A stretch of 5,240 bases of DNA from Acidobacteria bacterium UBA6911 (GTDB lineage: Bacteria > Acidobacteriota > UBA6911). The stretch spans positions 4,173-9,412 of the forward strand of contig DKBB01000029.1 in NCBI GenBank assembly GCA_002451015.1. Direction: 5' to 3'. Made by a program: the position numbers and the translations under genes. This document shows positions 5,065-5,240 of this stretch, one piece after another. Numbering within the stretch: position 1 is the first letter of the stretch; each line of letters starts with the position of its first letter. The notes under the pieces are model-generated. The model had not been told where the DNA came from, searched no databases, and saw only the letters and a program-made list of their open reading frames with translations.

Positions 5065-5240
5065 ATGAAGGATGATAAAAATCAAGTAAGCAGACGCAGA
5101 TTCCTGAAAAAAGCGGCGGTTGCAACACCCGCCATGGCGGCTGCCAACGTTCTGGGTGCTCAAAAGAGTTCTGCCCAGGCTCCCAACTGGGATGAAGAAG
5201 CAGACGTTGTCATTATCGGGACGGGCTTCGCAGGCTTGTC
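5065..5240 (+). CDS. Tat-exported FAD-dependent oxidoreductase, N-terminal part, cut by window edge
   Basis: From the ATG at 5065 (GGAG seven bases upstream) the frame stays open for 58 codons to the window edge. Residues 9-15 read SRRRFLK, a full match to the twin-arginine motif SRRxFLK. An Ala-rich hydrophobic region follows (17-32), then a candidate cleavage site at AQA (37-39). The mature part begins with WDEEADVVIIGTGFAGL (41-58), an FAD-binding first strand with GxGxxG at 52-57. This pairing of Tat signal and early dinucleotide-binding motif is typical of exported fumarate-reductase/flavocytochrome-c-like flavoproteins, which are folded with cofactor before export, and of some ketosteroid-dehydrogenase-like relatives. 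Catalytic residues lie beyond the edge, so neither substrate nor direction can be told. It is on the same strand as the two upstream hydrolases but is separated by 195 bp containing a terminator-like hairpin. Confidence 0.88.
   Translation, partial: MKDDKNQVSRRRFLKKAAVATPAMAAANVLGAQKSSAQAPNWDEEADVVIIGTGFAGL

Overview
The window looks like a stretch of chromosome from a Gram-negative, probably anaerobic bacterium. A Desulfobacterota/deltaproteobacterium-like host is my best guess. This rests on the kind of genes seen (a divergent UroD-like protein, lipoprotein esterases, a Tat-exported flavoprotein) and not on any marker gene. There are no RNA genes, CRISPR arrays, insertion sequences or transposases.

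Layout. Positions 1-425 (minus) hold the N-terminal 141 codons of a type-B carboxylesterase lipoprotein (esterase A), cut by the window edge. Positions 495-1808 (minus) encode a 437-residue uroporphyrinogen-decarboxylase-superfamily protein, transcribed just ahead of esterase A and probably in one operon with it. Positions 1809-2117 are an AT-rich divergent control region with candidate promoters for both sides and several palindromes. Positions 2118-3710 (plus) hold a complete type-B carboxylesterase lipoprotein (esterase B), a clear paralogue of esterase A. Positions 3871-4869 (plus) encode a secreted alpha/beta-hydrolase of the PHB-depolymerase/feruloyl-esterase kind. Positions 5065-5240 (plus) are the start of a Tat-exported FAD-dependent oxidoreductase, cut by the window edge and preceded by a stem-loop with a T-run.

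How the genes may work together (inference). Three exported ester hydrolases sit beside an exported flavoprotein and a cytoplasmic UroD/methyltransferase-fold protein. One consistent reading is an ester-utilisation locus. The esterases would release an acid or alcohol outside the cytoplasm, the flavoprotein would oxidise or reduce it in the periplasm, and the UroD-like protein might move a methyl group inside the cell. No substrate can be read from the sequence, and no corrinoid protein is in view.

The most notable features are the inverted duplication of the esterase gene around the UroD-like gene, the symmetric operator-like sites between the divergent genes, and the hairpin just before the flavoprotein start.
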